The notes under the pieces were generated by a model that searched no databases, was not told where the DNA came from, and saw only the letters and a program-made list of their open reading frames with translations. A DNA stretch of 23,121 nt from Scytalidium lignicola (Eukaryota; Ascomycota; Leotiomycetes), in NCBI GenBank assembly GCA_002812745.2, contig NCSJ02000495.1:1-23121 (forward strand). Direction: 5' to 3'. Positions 21,296 to 23,121 of the stretch are shown one piece after another. The stretch's first letter is position 1. Each line of letters opens with the position of its first letter. A program made the translations under genes and the position numbers.

Positions 21296-21796
21296 ATTCT
21301 TTCCACCTCTCCTTTCTGTGTTTGGAACTAGGATATTGGGTGGTCTGGAATTGTAGTGATACTGTTGGCAGACAGGACTTGAGGGAAGGTTTGGATGGGG
21401 CACGTTGTAATGTTACTTTTTAGATAAAGCGTACTTTACGAGACATGACCATAGATGAACCGGAAAAACCCTTCACCAAATTTTTATCTTTAATAGAATA
21501 TATGCAACTCGTGACAAGTAAAAATTTCATCAGCTGCTTTTCTTCCAGCTCATGTGATTTACATACAATGTATGAACGTGAGAAATTTCTAAAGTCGTTC
21601 TAGCATTAATGGGTTTGGTGTTGGCTTCGAGTGGNCAACCACTTTTGGATCGCTTCAATTCGGCTGGTCCCCCAAGGCTGCAACCTCGACGTCCGAAACG
21701 AATATTCCTCAGCCTCGCCACCATAAACCCTCTTGCAAGACTTCTACGTCTTTTACCTTCTCAAACCTCGTCGCATTCTCCAAAATTCGATACATC
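21296..21796. other. Intergenic region between PHO88/SND3 and RAD14
   Basis: 500 bp with the 3' UTR of the first gene and the promoter of the second. No further coding frame is supported. Contains an N at 21635, the only N of the window not directly before a homopolymer. No clear TATA box is seen near the RAD14 start. Confidence 0.6.
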
Positions 21797-23121
21797 ATGG
21801 AACGGCCCAAGACCCCGCCAGCGCCTTCAAACTCGAGACCGAATCCCCGCTCCCCACCAACGCCAGAAGTTACTCGTAGAATAGTTAGTCCACAGATCTA
21901 GTCCTACAACCCAGCACCGTCTTTTTTCACAGACCCAATCTAACAGATAATTCTCCACAGGAAGAGAACAGATTAAAAGCCAAAGCCCTCCGCGAGAGAT
22001 CCTTAGCCGCAGAGCGAGCAAACGAACCCCCCGTGAACCGCACCCCGAGCGGCTTCATCGCAACGAGCGATATCTCCCTCTCCCTCGCCGGTCGAAAACG
22101 AGCTCACGCTGCCATATCCACCGCCGACGTCCCAGAAACCAACCGCGATGCGCGTCTTCAACAGCCGGCCGGGAGTAGCAGCAGCACTTCCAACGGCAGC
22201 GGAGGAGGAGGAGGAGGAGGAGGAGGAGGAGGGGTTTCCGTAGATGGCAATACTACCCAAGTACAAGCAGCGCGGAAGTTCATGAAGTACGTCGACTACG
22301 ATTTTAGCAAGATGACGGATACGAAAGGAGGGTTTCTGCCGGTGGAGGATGATCCGTTTAATAAGGCTCTGCATGCGTCCTCGTCTGGCGACGGCGCGGA
22401 GCAGAGGCCGGCGCATATGACGCTGAAGGAGTGGGAGCGACATCAGCTGCTTAAGGGATTGAGGAATCGGAAGCAGGGCCCGTATGAGCCTGGGCTGAGC
22501 GTGCTGGCGGGAGGGGAGGGGAGGAGTAAGAAGTGTAGGGAGTGTGGGAGTTTGGAGATTGATTGGCAGTGGGATGAGGTGTTTAAGTGTCAAGTGTGCA
22601 ATGGGTGTAAGGAGAAGTTTCCGGATCGGTATAGCTTGTTGACGAAGACGGAGGCGAAGGATGATTATCTTTTGACTGATCGTAGGTTTTTTTCGTTTTT
22701 GTTATATTTCTTGTTGTTGTTCTTGTTATTGTTGTTGTTGGATTTTGGACAAGGAACTTCCATTGACATTTTTGGTTTGCTTGCAGCGGAACTCAAAGAC
22801 CCTGAACTCCTTCCTCATCTCAATAAACCCAATCCACACAAGGCGCACTGGCACGATATGATGCTCTTCCTTCGCTACCAAGTCGAGGAGTACGCTTTCA
22901 ACACCAAATGGGGCTCTGCCGAAGCGCTGGACGCTGAATTCGAGAAGAGGGAAACGGAAAAGAAGAAGCGGAAGGAAGATAAATTCAGATCGAAGCTACA
23001 GGAGTTGAAGAAGAAGACTAGGACGGAAGCTTACAGGAGGAATCTGAAGGCTGGAGCTGCTNGGGGGGAAGGGAGCGAAGTTTGGTGATGTGCTTGGGAG
23101 TGGGAGACATGAGCATGAGTG
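21797..23121 (+). CDS. RAD14: Rad14/XPA nucleotide excision repair protein, 3' end outside window, frame broken at an N
   Basis: Exons are 21797-21883, 21961-22681 and 22787 onward. Introns of 77 and 105 nt have GT-AG ends and restore RRI-EENR and LLTD-PELKD. The start is the ATG at 21797. Residues C221-x2-C224 and C242-x2-C245, with 17 residues between the pairs, form the XPA-type zinc finger. It is followed by the hallmark LLTKTEAKDDYLLTD and the helix-rich DNA-binding part with PNPHK, HWHDMMLFLRYQVEEYAF and a basic Lys/Arg stretch. Upstream is the conserved KYVDYDFSKMTDTKGGFL. Rad14 verifies damaged DNA and helps assemble the incision complex with TFIIH and RPA in the nucleus. A poly-Gly run encoded by (GGA)10 lies in the disordered N-terminal part. 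As printed, the frame stops at 23086-23088, but skipping one base at the N (23062) keeps it open to the window end and gives the expected family C-terminal sequence, so the stop is probably an assembly error. Confidence 0.92.
22201..22230. repeat. (GGA)10 trinucleotide repeat coding poly-Gly
   Basis: Ten perfect GGA units inside RAD14 exon 2, in frame to code Gly, in a low-conservation linker before the XPA core. Length changes here would stay in frame. Confidence 0.9.

Noticed and set aside
22003..22593. 196-codon minus strand frame
   Set aside because: Antisense shadow of RAD14 exon 2; its Leu/Arg/Ser composition follows from the GC-rich sense codons and the GGA repeat.

Overview
This 23.1-kb window is nuclear DNA of a filamentous ascomycete. 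Its genes carry short spliceosomal introns (mostly 44-131 nt) with GTRNGT-type donors and CTAAC-like branch sites, and the protein families are typical of Pezizomycotina. A Leotiomycete relative of Botrytis or Sclerotinia is my best guess, from the overall look of the proteins only. Twelve single N bases are scattered through the window, and eleven sit directly in front of a homopolymer run. This points to an assembly from reads with homopolymer-length errors.

Layout from left to right. (1) Positions 1-339 are the acidic Glu/Lys-rich C-terminal end of an unidentified + strand gene. (2) Positions 1804-3829, minus strand, encode an RRM plus R3H RNA-binding protein of the Pin4/Cip family (649 aa, one intron). 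Upstream of it is an unusual 987-nt stretch with no ATG on its coding strand and a TATA box at 4464-4470. (3) About 5.4 kb (3830-9258) has no recognisable gene and includes an AT-rich patchy segment and several microsatellites. (4) Positions 9259-10148, minus strand, encode histone variant H2A.Z (141 aa, three exons, first intron 404 nt). (5) Positions 11644-16732, + strand, encode a full-size PDR/ABC-G transporter (eight exons, 1532 aa), preceded by a TATA box and a 21-bp palindrome. (6) Positions 17055-17360, + strand, are a small Cys-rich putative zinc-binding ORF. (7) Positions 17540-19523, minus strand, encode a 14-TM-type MFS efflux transporter (three exons, 602 aa). (8) Positions 20567-21295, + strand, encode the ER protein Pho88/Snd3 (193 aa, three exons). 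(9) From 21797 to the window end, + strand, lies the nucleotide-excision-repair protein Rad14/XPA, cut by the window end and apparently frame-broken at an N.

Most genes are housekeeping (chromatin, RNA binding, ER targeting, DNA repair). The accessory element is the ABC transporter / Cys-rich ORF / MFS transporter group at 11.6-19.5 kb. Two drug- or toxin-type efflux pumps lie tail to tail with a small putative zinc-binding protein between them, which suggests a xenobiotic or toxin export locus. No biosynthetic enzyme lies within the window. I see no CRISPR, tRNA, rRNA or intact transposon. The observations I would follow first are the ATG-free leader of the RNA-binding gene, the palindrome before the ABC gene, the efflux pair, and the assembly break in RAD14.
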